64,000 bases of DNA from Rhizobium sp. Root1212 (GCF_001424985.1 NZ_LMDA01000028.1:96343-160342), one strand, 5' to 3'; counted from the first letter of the stretch, positions 28,287-37,394 are shown. A program made the numbers and translations. Notes: a model not told the origin generated them from the letters alone.

Positions 28287-29096
28287 GTGAGAGGGATACT
28301 CGCTTTGGCAAAATTCAGAGATCTGACCGGTGTCAGGTACAACAAGCTTGTTGTCACTGAGAAAATAGGTTCGAACGCACGAAAGTTGATGCAGTGGCGC
28401 TGCGTTTGCGATTGTGGCGGGGAGACTATCGCGGTAACCGGCAACCTAAATCGCGGCAATACGACTTCATGCGGCTGTCTTCGTGCAGAGGCACTAGATA
28501 AACGGAACGCTATTGATCTAGTCGGTACAAGTTTCGGCAGGCTGACCGTCACCAAACGCCTGTTTTCTAATGGCAACAATCACGTTGTCTGGGACTGCGT
28601 ATGCGAGTGCGGCGGCTCTTCCAAAGTCACGACGGGCAACCTAACTAAGGGCAATACACGTTCCTGTGGTTGCATGCAGCGAGAAGCGGCGGCTGCCATG
28701 GGCGCTGCCTGCAAGCAAGACAATCCAATATCGGCGACCGTCGAGTATCGGCGAGAGGGTCAGAGGAGACGACTGTCCGACCCGAACACAAGGATGCGCC
28801 GAAGGCTCTCGTGGCACATTCGGCGCGCGATCAACAAAATGGGCGATGTGAAAGCTGGCCGTTCATTCGACCTGCTTGGGTACTCACCAAGGGATTTAGC
28901 GCGACACATTGAGCGTCAGTTTGTTCGCGGTATGGGTTGGCACAACGCTGATCGTTGGGACATCGACCATATAATACCAATCAGTTCCGCAAAGTCCTTC
29001 GAGGACGTGATCGCTCTCAACCATCTGACGAATTTGAGGCCGATGTGGCGGGAAGAAAACAACGCGAAAAGAGCGCGGGTACTAAGCCTCCTCTGA
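28287..29096 (+). CDS. Free-standing HNH homing endonuclease with duplicated Cys-rich DNA-binding module
   Basis: 269 residues. Two tandem copies of a small zinc-binding module: WRCVCDCGG...NTTSCGCL (about residues 37-70) and WDCVCECGG...NTRSCGCM (about 100-133), each a C-x-C-G plus S-C-G-C set found with AP2-like homing endonucleases. The C-terminal HNH nuclease has RWDIDHIIPISSA, NHLTNLRPMWREENNAKR. GTG start at 28,287. The gene sits between terS and terL, a favoured site for homing endonucleases, and its 3' end overlaps the likely terL start. Probably a mobile intruder rather than a packaging factor. Confidence 0.82.
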   Translation: MRGILALAKFRDLTGVRYNKLVVTEKIGSNARKLMQWRCVCDCGGETIAVTGNLNRGNTTSCGCLRAEALDKRNAIDLVGTSFGRLTVTKRLFSNGNNHVVWDCVCECGGSSKVTTGNLTKGNTRSCGCMQREAAAAMGAACKQDNPISATVEYRREGQRRRLSDPNTRMRRRLSWHIRRAINKMGDVKAGRSFDLLGYSPRDLARHIERQFVRGMGWHNADRWDIDHIIPISSAKSFEDVIALNHLTNLRPMWREENNAKRARVLSLL

Positions 29097-30676
29097 CACG
29101 CGGCGAACGCGTAATTGCGTTTGTGGAGCGCTACTGCCTCGTTCCGGAGGGAACGCTACTTGGCAAGCCGGTGAGGCTCCTGGACTTCCAGAAGAAATTT
29201 ATCCTCGCGGTCTATGATAATCCGGCTGGAACGTCTCGTGCGTACCTGTCGATTGCTCGTAAGAACGGCAAGACAGGCCTGATCGCCTGCCTTCTGCTAG
29301 CTCACATCGTCGGACCAGAGGCATACCAGAACGGACGTATCGTTTCAGGCGCCCGCTCGCGCAAACAAGCTGCGGAAGTATTCAATTACAGTGCGAAAAT
29401 GATCATGATGTCGCCCGAGCTGTCGAAGCTCGCGCGCATCGTGCCGTCGGCGAAAATGATCGTCGGCCTTGCCAAGAACGTTGAGTACCAAGCCAGTTCA
29501 GCTGAGGCGAAGAGTGCGCACGGCGGCTCGCCCATCTTGGCGATCCTCGACGAGGTCGGCCAGATCAAGGGTCCGACGGATGATTTCGTTGAGGCGATCG
29601 AGACGTCGCAGGGTGCCTACGAAGGTCGCGCGATGCTCTTCGCGATTTCGACGCAGGCCGCGACCGATAACGATCTTTTTTCGCGATGGATCGATGACGC
29701 CGAAACGTCCAAAGATCCTCGCATCGTCAGTCACATCTACACGGCGCCGGCCGAGTGCGAGCTAAACGACAGGGCTGGGTGGGCGGCAGCAAACCCTGCG
29801 CTCGGTGTCTTTCGTTCAGTGAAGGACGTTGAGGACTTTTCAGCGCTGGCCATGCGAATGCCTACTAAGGAAGCCAGCTTCCGGTGGCTATTCCTCAATC
29901 AGCGCATTGATGCATCGGCTCCGCTGTTCCCGCCAACTGTATGGCGGGCTTGCGATGCGACCGTCGAAGATTTCGTAGGGTTGCCTGTCTTCGGCGGCCT
30001 AGACCTTTCCGAAGTGTCCGACTTGACGTCCTTGGTGCTCATGGCTCCGAAGGAAACGGATATCGGGACGGTGTGGCACGTCAAACCGACCTTCTGGCTG
30101 CCAGGCGAATCCTTGCGGGAGAAGGCCAAGGCCGACCGGGTTCCGTACGACATTTGGAACAAGCCAGACGATAACGGGCAGCGGTTTCTTGAGACGACGC
30201 CCGGCCCGACGGTAGACTACGAGTTTGTAGCCCACTACCTCTTCGAACTGCATCAGAAGCTTGATATCCGGAAGATAGCATTCGACCGCTGGAACTGGCG
30301 GCATCTGAAGCCCTGGCTGCTCAAGGTCGGTTTTACCGAAGAGCAACTCGAGGGCGACGAGGCTATTTTTGAGCAGTTCGGGCAGGGCTTCGCATCCATG
30401 TCGCCTGCCATCCGTGAGCTAGAGAGCATCGTGCTCAACAAGAAGCTCGCCCACGGCGGGCATCCGGTCCTCACCATGTGCGTGATGAACGCAACGGTGA
30501 AGCAGGATCCAAGCGGCAACCGCAAACTCGACAAGAAGAAGTCTCGAGGCCGCATTGACGGCGCTGTCGCGCTGACGATGGCGACAGCAATGGCGGGGAC
30601 TTATGACGGGGCGAGTGATGGCGCCTCTTTCTGGGAAGTCCTCGACCCGAACGCCGACTATTCAAAAGCGGCCTGA
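29045..30676 (+). CDS. terL: Terminase large subunit
   Basis: ATPase-nuclease that packages DNA into proheads. Conserved text starts at LTRGERVIAFVERYC. The ATPase has a Walker A-like AYLSIARKNGKTGL and Walker B SPILAILDEVGQ; the C-terminal RNase H-like nuclease has aspartates in VFGGLDLSEVSDL and GRIDGAVALTMATAMA. No ATG lies close to the conserved start. The nearest credible starts are GTG at 29,045, which overlaps the HNH gene by 52 nt, or ATG at 28,955 deep inside it. The N-terminus may have been remodelled by the HNH insertion. Confidence 0.9.
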   Translation: MAGRKQREKSAGTKPPLTRGERVIAFVERYCLVPEGTLLGKPVRLLDFQKKFILAVYDNPAGTSRAYLSIARKNGKTGLIACLLLAHIVGPEAYQNGRIVSGARSRKQAAEVFNYSAKMIMMSPELSKLARIVPSAKMIVGLAKNVEYQASSAEAKSAHGGSPILAILDEVGQIKGPTDDFVEAIETSQGAYEGRAMLFAISTQAATDNDLFSRWIDDAETSKDPRIVSHIYTAPAECELNDRAGWAAANPALGVFRSVKDVEDFSALAMRMPTKEASFRWLFLNQRIDASAPLFPPTVWRACDATVEDFVGLPVFGGLDLSEVSDLTSLVLMAPKETDIGTVWHVKPTFWLPGESLREKAKADRVPYDIWNKPDDNGQRFLETTPGPTVDYEFVAHYLFELHQKLDIRKIAFDRWNWRHLKPWLLKVGFTEEQLEGDEAIFEQFGQGFASMSPAIRELESIVLNKKLAHGGHPVLTMCVMNATVKQDPSGNRKLDKKKSRGRIDGAVALTMATAMAGTYDGASDGASFWEVLDPNADYSKAA

Positions 30677-30709
30677 CGCCCATCGGGCAAAACTAACAAG
30701 GAATGCCGG

Positions 30710-31942
30710 ATGGGTATCAAAGATTGGCTGTTCAGTCGAAAGACTGAGCAGAAATCGGTGTCGTTCGACCCCGTTTGGCTGGATTTCTTTGGCGCTAGGC
30801 AGTCGAAGGCAGGAGTCAAAGTGTCCTGGGAGCGGGCGCTCGATGTTTCGACAGTGTTCGCCTGCATCAGAGTGATCGCTGAGGGAGTTGCCCAGGTACC
30901 GTTGCGGGTAATGAAGGAGTTGCCCGACGGCAAGGGTAGCGTTCCAGCGCCAGAGCATCCGCTTTACAAGGTGCTGAACAGCAAGCCAAACCAATGGCAG
31001 ACGTCCTTCGCTCTTCGCGAAACGATGATTTTCCACCTCGCTCTGACGGGGAACGCCTTCTTTTTTAAGAACGTTGTCCGCGGCAAGGTGAAGGAGCTTA
31101 TCCCGATCGACCCCGGCTGCGTGGCGATCACGAGAAACAACGATTACTCGCTGACTTACACCATTTCCGACCTTGCCGGACGCTCAATGACGCTTCCGCA
31201 GTCGATGATTTGGCATGTTCGCGGACCGTCGTGGGATACTTGGCGCGGGCTTGATGCGGTTCAGCAGGCGCGGGAAGCAATCGGCCTCACGATAGCCACT
31301 GAAAACACCCAGGCCGAGATGCATGCCAACGGGCTGCAGACTTCTGGTTCGTATTCGACTGAACAGAAGATTGACCCGGAAAAATATAAGCAGATTCAGG
31401 CATGGATTGCGGCTCAAATAGGTGGTTCCAATCGCCACAAGCCGTTTGTCATCGATTCAGGCTTCAAATGGACGCCGCAGTCGATGACCGGTGTCGACGC
31501 GCAGCACCTTGAGACCAGAAAGTTCCAGATCGAGGAAATCTGCCGCTCGTTTCGTGTTTTGCCGCCGATGGTAGGCCATTCCGGGCAGGCGATGACCTTC
31601 GCGAGCGCCGAGCAAATCTTCTTGGCGCACGTGATTCACACTTTGATGCCGTGGATTGTGCGCGTTGAGCAGTCGATCGACAACGATTTGCTCAACGCCG
31701 TCGGCGATGACGAGTATTTCGCCAAGTTCAACGTCAATTCGTTGCTTCGTGGTGCCCATAAAGACCGCGGCGAGTATTACGCGAAGGCACTTGGGTCCGG
31801 TGGCGCGCCGGCTTGGATGACACAGGACGAAGTTCGTTACGAAGAAGATCTCAACGCCATGGGCGGGGAGGCTGGCGAGCTACCAAAGCCGACGAACGTC
31901 GCTGGCGCGCCCGACGCAAAGCCGCCCGACGGTGGCACATAG
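30710..31942 (+). CDS. HK97-type portal protein
   Basis: 410-residue portal protein forming the dodecameric DNA channel at the capsid vertex. Family segments include VSTVFACIRVIAEGVAQVPLRV near the start, a YKVLNSKPN loop, HVRGPSWDTWRGLDAVQQAREAIG, and the C-terminal FRVLPPMVGHSGQAMTFASAEQ with the stem helices. It follows terL by 33 nt and precedes the protease, the canonical order. Confidence 0.94.
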   Translation: MGIKDWLFSRKTEQKSVSFDPVWLDFFGARQSKAGVKVSWERALDVSTVFACIRVIAEGVAQVPLRVMKELPDGKGSVPAPEHPLYKVLNSKPNQWQTSFALRETMIFHLALTGNAFFFKNVVRGKVKELIPIDPGCVAITRNNDYSLTYTISDLAGRSMTLPQSMIWHVRGPSWDTWRGLDAVQQAREAIGLTIATENTQAEMHANGLQTSGSYSTEQKIDPEKYKQIQAWIAAQIGGSNRHKPFVIDSGFKWTPQSMTGVDAQHLETRKFQIEEICRSFRVLPPMVGHSGQAMTFASAEQIFLAHVIHTLMPWIVRVEQSIDNDLLNAVGDDEYFAKFNVNSLLRGAHKDRGEYYAKALGSGGAPAWMTQDEVRYEEDLNAMGGEAGELPKPTNVAGAPDAKPPDGGT

Positions 31943-31953
31943 GAAAAAGCAGC

Positions 31954-32664
31954 ATGACGATCGAACACCTGCAGGTAAAGTTCGCCGCAAGCGAAATTGA
32001 CGCTCAAACCGGTGAATTTAAGGGTTATGGTGCCGTTTTTGGCAACATCGATAGCCATGGCGACGTCATTATGCCCGGCGCATTCAAGGATACGCTCGCG
32101 GAATGGGCCGCCAAGGGCAGATTCCCAGCGATGAAGCTTATGCACGGCAGCGGAGGAAATCCGTTTACCGGTGACGACCTGCCTATCGGCAAGTGGACCA
32201 AGATGATGGAGGACGCCAACGGCCTCTACGTTGAGGGAAAACTGTCGGGTCTGGACACAGATCGCGGCAGAATGATCCATGGCTTGGTCAAAGACGGGAT
32301 TCTCGATGGTCTTTCCATCGGATACCGGCCGACCAAGGCCCGAGCGGGCGAAAAAGGCGCGCGGCGTATGCTGGACGCGGTCAAGTTGCGCGAAGTTTCG
32401 CTGGTTGACGAGCCGAGCAATGACAAGGCTCGCATGACTAGCTTCAAATCTGAATTCAACCCGCGAATTCTAGAAGACGGCCTGCGTGACGCCGGTCTGT
32501 CGCGGGCGGACAGCCTGACGGCCGTGTCGGTCTTCAAAAGCCTGCTGCTTCGCGACGAAGCAGAGCCGAACGACGATCTTCGTGATGAAGAAGAAGCGGC
32601 AATCAAGAGCGAGGCGCAGCTATTGCAGCTTGCCGAGAGCATCAAGGCGCTGATCGCTGGCTAG
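31954..32664 (+). CDS. HK97-family prohead maturation protease
   Basis: 236-residue serine protease (U35/S78 type) that cleaves the scaffold domain of the capsid protein. The conserved motifs are EFKGYGAVFGNIDSHGDV, MKLMHG (His), DGLSIGYRP (Ser) and LREVSLVDEPSN. The start ATG at 31,954 lies 12 nt after the portal stop; a longer frame upstream overlaps the portal gene and is not needed. Confidence 0.93.
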   Translation: MTIEHLQVKFAASEIDAQTGEFKGYGAVFGNIDSHGDVIMPGAFKDTLAEWAAKGRFPAMKLMHGSGGNPFTGDDLPIGKWTKMMEDANGLYVEGKLSGLDTDRGRMIHGLVKDGILDGLSIGYRPTKARAGEKGARRMLDAVKLREVSLVDEPSNDKARMTSFKSEFNPRILEDGLRDAGLSRADSLTAVSVFKSLLLRDEAEPNDDLRDEEEAAIKSEAQLLQLAESIKALIAG

Positions 32665-32706
32665 GCCGCGGCACGCTCTATCCCCAAAACATCATAGGAG
32701 ATCAAC

Positions 32707-34005
32707 ATGACGGATAAAACCGCCATCGAACAGGTTATGACCGCGTTCGAGGAATTCAAGTCGACCAACGACGCTGCGATTGCAGAACTGAAGAAGAAGG
32801 GCGTCAACGACCCGGTCGTCACCGACAAACTGTCGAAGATCGAGGCGACGCTGTCTTCCTTCGAAGAGGCCAACCAGAAGGCAACGGCAGCAATGCTGGA
32901 AGCCAAGAAGGCCGCCGAGGACGAGAAGGCGCACGTTGACGAGCTTGAAGCCAAGCTGAATCGCCTTTCGCTCGCCGGCTCGGCAGATCCTGCCACTCGC
33001 GAAGATGAGCGCAAGAAGCGCGCCAATGATTGGCTCCGCGCTACCGTCGGCGCCATTACCAAGGGCGAATTCAACCTGAGTTCCGAGCAGCAGAAGATGC
33101 TGGCCGAGGTGAAGGAAGAGTACAAGGCCATGTCTGTCGGCAACGACACGACTGGCGGCTACCTCGCCCCCCTGGAGTACGTGCGCGAGATCATCAAGGG
33201 CGTCACCGAGCTTTCGCCTGTCCGCTCTATGGTTCGCGTTCGCCAGACCGCGTCGAAGGGCATCCAGATTCCGAAGCGCACGGGCCAGTTCGCCGCTGTT
33301 TGGGTGGCTGAGCAGGGCACGCGCTCTGAGACCGACGGCCTGCGTTACGGCATGTGGGAAATCCCGGTCCACGAGATTTACGCTCTGGTCGACATCAGCG
33401 AACAGAACCTTGAAGACTCGGCATTCGACATGGAGTCGGAAATCCGCTTCGAAGCTGGCGAGCAGTTTGCTGTCGCTGAAGGTGCCGCAGTCGTTTCTGG
33501 TAATGGCGTCGGCAAGCCGCAGGGCTTCATGGATGCGTCGGCCGGGCTTGGCGAGAACATCTCCGGCTCCGCAGCAACTATTGCGGACGCAGACGGCCAG
33601 GCAAACGGCCTTCTGACGCTTAAGTTCGGCCTGAAGACCGCTTATACGCGCAATGCCGTATGGGCGCTTAATCGCACCACGATCGGCTCGGTTCGCAAGC
33701 TGAAGGATGCAAACAAGAACTATATCTGGATGCCTGGTATCGCGCTCGGCAAGCCGAACACGATCGACGGAGACCCGTATGTCGAAGTTCCGGACATGCC
33801 GAATGAAGGCGCCGGAGCTTATCCGATTGCTTACGGCGACTTCCAGCGTGGTTATACCCTTGTTGACCGTATCCAGATGTCGATGCTGCGCGACCCGTAC
33901 ACGCAGGCCACCTCCGGCAACGTCCGCTTCATCTTCCGCAAGCGTCAGGGCGGCCAGGTAGTTCTTGCCGAAGCTATGCGCAAGCTGAAGTGCGCCGCAT
34001 CCTAA
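32707..34005 (+). CDS. HK97-type major capsid protein
   Basis: 432 residues. The first 100 are a charged coiled-coil delta domain (EEFKSTNDAAIAELKKK, EATLSSFEEANQKA) that acts as internal scaffold and is normally removed by the adjacent protease. The mature capsid fold begins near residue 140 (SVGNDTTGGYLAPLEYVREII) and ends with the YTLVDRIQMSMLRDPYT and VRFIFRKRQGGQVV strands. It is the most highly expressed structural gene, followed by a hairpin that could stabilise its message. Confidence 0.95.
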   Translation: MTDKTAIEQVMTAFEEFKSTNDAAIAELKKKGVNDPVVTDKLSKIEATLSSFEEANQKATAAMLEAKKAAEDEKAHVDELEAKLNRLSLAGSADPATREDERKKRANDWLRATVGAITKGEFNLSSEQQKMLAEVKEEYKAMSVGNDTTGGYLAPLEYVREIIKGVTELSPVRSMVRVRQTASKGIQIPKRTGQFAAVWVAEQGTRSETDGLRYGMWEIPVHEIYALVDISEQNLEDSAFDMESEIRFEAGEQFAVAEGAAVVSGNGVGKPQGFMDASAGLGENISGSAATIADADGQANGLLTLKFGLKTAYTRNAVWALNRTTIGSVRKLKDANKNYIWMPGIALGKPNTIDGDPYVEVPDMPNEGAGAYPIAYGDFQRGYTLVDRIQMSMLRDPYTQATSGNVRFIFRKRQGGQVVLAEAMRKLKCAAS

Positions 34006-34014
34006 GCCAACAGC

Positions 34015-34033
34015 GGGCGGCCTAGCGCCGCCC
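34015..34033 (+). terminator. Hairpin after the capsid gene
   Basis: GGGCGGC and GCCGCCC form a perfect 7-bp stem with a 5-nt loop, followed by ATTTCC. Likely a partial terminator or 3' stabiliser. Confidence 0.4.
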
Positions 34034-34061
34034 ATTTCCAACATAAGAAGGAGATAGCCTG

Positions 34062-34472
34062 ATGGCTTCCAAGGACTCTCATAACAATCTCAATTTTGCT
34101 GTGGCGCTGAATATCGGTGCGATTTCCAGCAACACTACGACGAATGGCGCGATCATCGATACTCAGGGATATGAGTCTGTCGAATTCGTGATCCAGTCCG
34201 GCACGCTTACCGACGGTGGTTATGCGCCCACGATCACCGAGGGCGACGCATCCGACCTAACTGGTGGCACGGCCACTGCGGCTGCGGATCTGCTCGGCAC
34301 TCTTGCTGGCGCCACATTCGCCGCTACTGACGACAACGTCGTCAAGAAGATCGGTTACAAGGGTAGCAAGCGCTATGTTCGCCTGAACATCGTTTCGACT
34401 GGCGTTACTACTGGCGGCACCCTTGGCGCCACTGTCGTCCGCGGTCACGCTCGCAGCAAGCCGGTCGCCTAA
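34062..34472 (+). CDS. Phage head protein, possible decoration protein
   Basis: 136 residues, beta-rich, placed right after the capsid gene. Text such as YESVEFVIQSGTLTDGGYAP and KRYVRLNIVSTGVTTGGTLG is typical of small head proteins in rhizobial and other HK97-like phages. A capsid-stabilising role is inferred from position. Confidence 0.65.
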   Translation: MASKDSHNNLNFAVALNIGAISSNTTTNGAIIDTQGYESVEFVIQSGTLTDGGYAPTITEGDASDLTGGTATAAADLLGTLAGATFAATDDNVVKKIGYKGSKRYVRLNIVSTGVTTGGTLGATVVRGHARSKPVA

Positions 34473-34672
34473 TGGCCCACCGCGTTGTAAGGCCGTTTCC
34501 GCTTTCGCTGGACGGCCTTACGCTCATTGACCTGAATGTGGGCGATGAGCGTTCCGATTGGGGCGGCATGGAAGACGGGCTAGAGGCCGAAGGCTACATC
34601 GAATCCGTAAAAGATGCTCCTGTTAAGCCAGTGGAGCAGTCGGCAGAGCTGCAGCGCCGCAGAGGTAGATGA
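34472..34672 (+). CDS. Small hypothetical phage protein
   Basis: 66 residues with ATG sharing one base with the previous TAA. Acidic centre (DLNVGDERSDWGGMEDGLEAEGYIES). No recognised domain. Confidence 0.6.
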   Translation: MAHRVVRPFPLSLDGLTLIDLNVGDERSDWGGMEDGLEAEGYIESVKDAPVKPVEQSAELQRRRGR

Positions 34673-34673
34673 C

Positions 34674-35237
34674 ATGAACCTGCGCCTGACGAATTCGGTT
34701 GCGCCGATACTTACGACTGCCGAAGCCAAGGCGCATTTGCGTGTCTTTCACGATGACGACAATAGTTACATTGACGCGCTCATCGCGGCCGCGGGAGATT
34801 GGCTATTCGGCGAGAATAGCTGGCTTGGGCGGGCCGCCCCATCCTCTGCGTGGGAGATGACGCAGGCGTTTTTTCCGGTCGGGCGTCTGGATATTCCTAA
34901 GCCGCCGCTGGTTCGCGTCGATGGTGTGTTTTACACGCCGGCCGATGGTGGAGCAGAGCAGGAAATCGCCGATTTCCGCACGTTCGGTGAAGGCGGCAAT
35001 GGCTATATCCTGCCCGCCGTGGATACGGATTGGCCAGAGACTGATGGTGAACCGGAGTCGGTTCGAATTGAGTTTCAAGCAGGATACACCACATTGCCGG
35101 CATCCATAAAGCATGCGGCGCTTCTAATGATTGGTCACTGGTATGAAAACCGTGAGGCCGCGACAGAAGCGAAGTTGAGCGAACTGCCTATGGCAGTCGA
35201 TGCGCTCCTTATGCCCTATCGAAATTGGCCCTCGTAA
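34674..35237 (+). CDS. Head-tail connector protein (gp6/Gp15-like)
   Basis: 187 residues of the phage gp6-like head-tail connector family, which forms a ring under the portal. Family features: TTAEAKAHLRVFHDDDNSYIDALIAAAGDWLF at the start, a central beta region (VDGVFYTPADG) and the helix IKHAALLMIGHWYENREA. Correct place before the head closure gene. Confidence 0.85.
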   Translation: MNLRLTNSVAPILTTAEAKAHLRVFHDDDNSYIDALIAAAGDWLFGENSWLGRAAPSSAWEMTQAFFPVGRLDIPKPPLVRVDGVFYTPADGGAEQEIADFRTFGEGGNGYILPAVDTDWPETDGEPESVRIEFQAGYTTLPASIKHAALLMIGHWYENREAATEAKLSELPMAVDALLMPYRNWPS

Positions 35238-35255
35238 GGGCGGAAGGAACCCATC

Positions 35256-35666
35256 ATGACAGCACTTTCCATCACGCCGGCCAATGTGGTCGCCGGCAGC
35301 AACGCCGTGCGTGACATCGGCACAGCGGGCGAAACCATCACGGCAGGGCAGGTCCTTTATCTGGCCGCGGCTACGGGCCGTTGGATGAAGGCGGACACGA
35401 ACGCCGGCACGGCTGAGGCTCGCACGCCGAAGGCGATTGCACTGAACGGCGCGTCTGCTGGCCAGCCTGTCTCGCTCCACAAGGGCGGCGACATCACGAT
35501 TGGCGCAACGCTGACCGCGGGCGTCGCATACTACCTCGGCGGCACGGCTGGCACGATTGTTCCGGTTGGCGACCTTACGACGGGCGACTACCCGACGATT
35601 ATTGGCATCGCCAAGAGCACGACGGTGCTCGCTATCGACTTCAATCCGAGCGGTGTGGCGTTGTAA
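35256..35666 (+). CDS. Capsid cement-like protein (DUF2190-like)
   Basis: 136 residues, Gly/Thr/Ala-rich and beta-strand-rich, with GETITAGQVLYLAAATGRWMKAD and GVAYYLGGTAG, the style of DUF2190 head-decoration or fibre-base proteins. An external capsid role is inferred. The stop TAA overlaps the next ATG. Confidence 0.65.
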   Translation: MTALSITPANVVAGSNAVRDIGTAGETITAGQVLYLAAATGRWMKADTNAGTAEARTPKAIALNGASAGQPVSLHKGGDITIGATLTAGVAYYLGGTAGTIVPVGDLTTGDYPTIIGIAKSTTVLAIDFNPSGVAL

Positions 35667-35839
35667 TGTGGGTCCGGTTCACCGCTGACTTCGATTGGCG
35701 GCAGCCGGCTTTTACGATCGCCTACAAAGACGGCATGACGCTCAACGTCACGCGCGCCTGCGCAGACGCTGCTGTTGCGGCTGGCAAGGCGGAGAAGGCT
35801 ACTCGGAAGAAGGGGAGTGCGGATGGCCCACGAGATTAA
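35666..35839 (+). CDS. Short phage head-region protein
   Basis: 57 residues: MWVRFTADFDWRQPAFTIAY, then DGMTLNVTRACADAAVAAGK and a basic tail. The start overlaps the stop of the upstream gene by one base (TAATG). Such KVRFT-xDFDW small proteins are common between connector genes in HK97-like phages of Alphaproteobacteria; function unknown. Confidence 0.65.
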   Translation: MWVRFTADFDWRQPAFTIAYKDGMTLNVTRACADAAVAAGKAEKATRKKGSADGPRD

Positions 35840-36069
35840 TATCGAGAGACTTCATTCCCGTCTCGATCGTGCGTTATCGGGAAGAGCCGGTCAAAAGTCT
35901 CTAGGGCAGAAATCGTGCGAACCGACTCCGGATCTTTTGCCGCCATTCTCGATCGAGCCACGCCAAGTCGATACTTGATAGCTGTCTCTGGCATATCCTC
36001 AAGTGCCATCACAACAGACAATATCGCCAGTTCCATTGCAGCCAAGCGTCCATCTGTTTCTTCGTCCAT
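35836..36069 (-). CDS. Antisense-oriented small gene inside structural operon (moron candidate)
   Basis: 77 residues, acidic and helical (AAMELAILSVVMALEDMPETA, then SVRTISALETFDRLF). It is oriented against the structural genes and fills a 285-bp gap where the plus strand has no convincing gene. A GGAGAG ribosome site lies six bases before the ATG (36,067-36,069). Amino acid composition is protein-like. Likely an independently expressed accessory gene; function unknown. Confidence 0.6.
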   Translation of the reverse strand: MDEETDGRLAAMELAILSVVMALEDMPETAIKYRLGVARSRMAAKDPESVRTISALETFDRLFPITHDRDGNEVSRY

Positions 36070-36123
36070 ATTCGCTCTCCGGTTGAGGCCACTTGAGCAC
36101 GTCTTTCAACTGGAGTCTAGCGG

Positions 36124-36480
36124 ATGGCGACAAAACCTAGAGCCGGCGGCCTTCGCCAGAAGTTGCACTTCCAGCGTCGCGCGATTGTGGATGACGGGTT
36201 CGGCAATGAGGTGTCCGGCGATTTCGAAACCGTTTTCACCGACGTTGCCGAGTTCATTCCGCTGAGAGGCGGGGAGGGCGTGCAGGCAGCCCGACTGACC
36301 GGAGTGCAGCCTTATGTCATCCGTGTTCGCAGCAGCACCAACACGCGCGCCGTAACCGCGGCGTGGCAGATGGTCGACGCGCGCACGGGCAGGGTGATGG
36401 CAATCACCGCGCCGCCGGCAGATCCAGACCAGAAGAATGCATGGCTCGACATCATGGCGACGGACGGCGTTGCTTCGTAA
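36124..36480 (+). CDS. Head closure / head-tail adaptor protein
   Basis: 118 residues of the phage head-tail joining family (SPP1 gp16/HK97 gp7 type), which plugs the connector. The pattern GLRQKLHFQRRA...DGFGNEVSGDFET..TDVAEFIPLRGGEGVQAARLTG is typical, ending with the WQMVDARTGRVMAI strand. Located before the gp10-like gene as expected. Confidence 0.85.
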   Translation: MATKPRAGGLRQKLHFQRRAIVDDGFGNEVSGDFETVFTDVAEFIPLRGGEGVQAARLTGVQPYVIRVRSSTNTRAVTAAWQMVDARTGRVMAITAPPADPDQKNAWLDIMATDGVAS

Positions 36481-36489
36481 GGAGTGGCG

Positions 36490-36978
36490 ATGGCGCTGAA
36501 AGCGAAAGTTCTTGGCCGCGAGGCTCTGATGAAGCGCCTGAATCAGTTGGCGCCGAACGTCGAGGCCGCTGTCGAGCCGGTTAAATTGGACATAGCCCGC
36601 GAGGCAGCCAAGCGCATTGCCGCTGCCGCACCACGCCAGAGTGGTGATTACGCAGAGAGCATCCGCGGCGGATATCTCAAAGATAATCCGGCCAATGAGC
36701 GGGTTGGCATTCGCGCGACGAAAGACCCCACGGCAGCCGGGATATTCGGCAAATGGTTTTGGCATTTCCTCGAGTTCGGGACCGCGCCACACAGCACGGT
36801 CAAAGGCGGCGGTACTGTCGCTGGCAAGAAGGTCGCTTTGGCGAGTGGCACTGGAATGCATCCCGGTACGGCGGCGCAAGCACATATCTTTCCGACGTGG
36901 CGTGCCTACAAAAAGACGGCCACGCGAAAGATGCGGAACGCCATAAATAAAGCGGTGCGCGAGGCGCGAGGTAAGTAA
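36490..36978 (+). CDS. HK97 gp10-like tail completion protein
   Basis: 162 residues of the HK97 gp10 family, which caps the tail tube for joining to the head. Family features: an N-terminal helix (REALMKRLNQLAPNVEAAV), AAAAPRQSGDYAESIRGG and WHFLEFGTAPHS. The ATG at 36,490 follows AGGAG; GTG at 36,484 is an alternative. Confidence 0.87.
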   Translation: MALKAKVLGREALMKRLNQLAPNVEAAVEPVKLDIAREAAKRIAAAAPRQSGDYAESIRGGYLKDNPANERVGIRATKDPTAAGIFGKWFWHFLEFGTAPHSTVKGGGTVAGKKVALASGTGMHPGTAAQAHIFPTWRAYKKTATRKMRNAINKAVREARGK

Positions 36979-37394
36979 TGGCATCACCTGACCTTGAGCT
37001 TCAGGGCGCTATCGTTGCGCGCCTAAAGGCGGACGCCACGCTTACCCAGTTGGTCAACGGCATTTACGACCAGCCGCCAACGACATGTTGGGCCACTCCA
37101 AAAGAGAGTTTCGTTTCCATTGGCGAGGCGCAAATAATCCGCGACGATGCGACGTGCCTTGAAGGCGGGCAGGCTTACCTAACGCTGCACGCATGGTCGC
37201 GAAAGACCGGCTATCCGGTCGTCAAGGCGGTCGCCGATGCCGTCGTTGAATCGCTTCATCTGGCTGACTTGCCGATGGCGACCAACCGCTTCATTTCGAT
37301 CATACATCGCACGACGAGAGTTTTCCGCGATCCAGATGGCCTTACCAGCCATGCGGTTATCGAGTTCGTCGCGAATTTCGACCGCGCCGCTTAG
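36978..37394 (+). CDS. Tail terminator-like protein (DUF3168)
   Basis: 138 residues of the DUF3168 family, related to tail terminator proteins that set the end of the tail tube. Shows the family start LELQGAIVARLKADATLTQLVNGIYDQPP and the SFVSIGEAQ and TLHAWSRKTGYPVVKAVADAV segments. It shares a base with the stop of the previous gene. Confidence 0.87.
   Translation: MASPDLELQGAIVARLKADATLTQLVNGIYDQPPTTCWATPKESFVSIGEAQIIRDDATCLEGGQAYLTLHAWSRKTGYPVVKAVADAVVESLHLADLPMATNRFISIIHRTTRVFRDPDGLTSHAVIEFVANFDRAA

Noticed and set aside
32692..34044. Minus-strand frame of 450 codons opposite the capsid gene
   Set aside because: Antisense to a clear HK97 capsid protein; composition typical of shadow frames.
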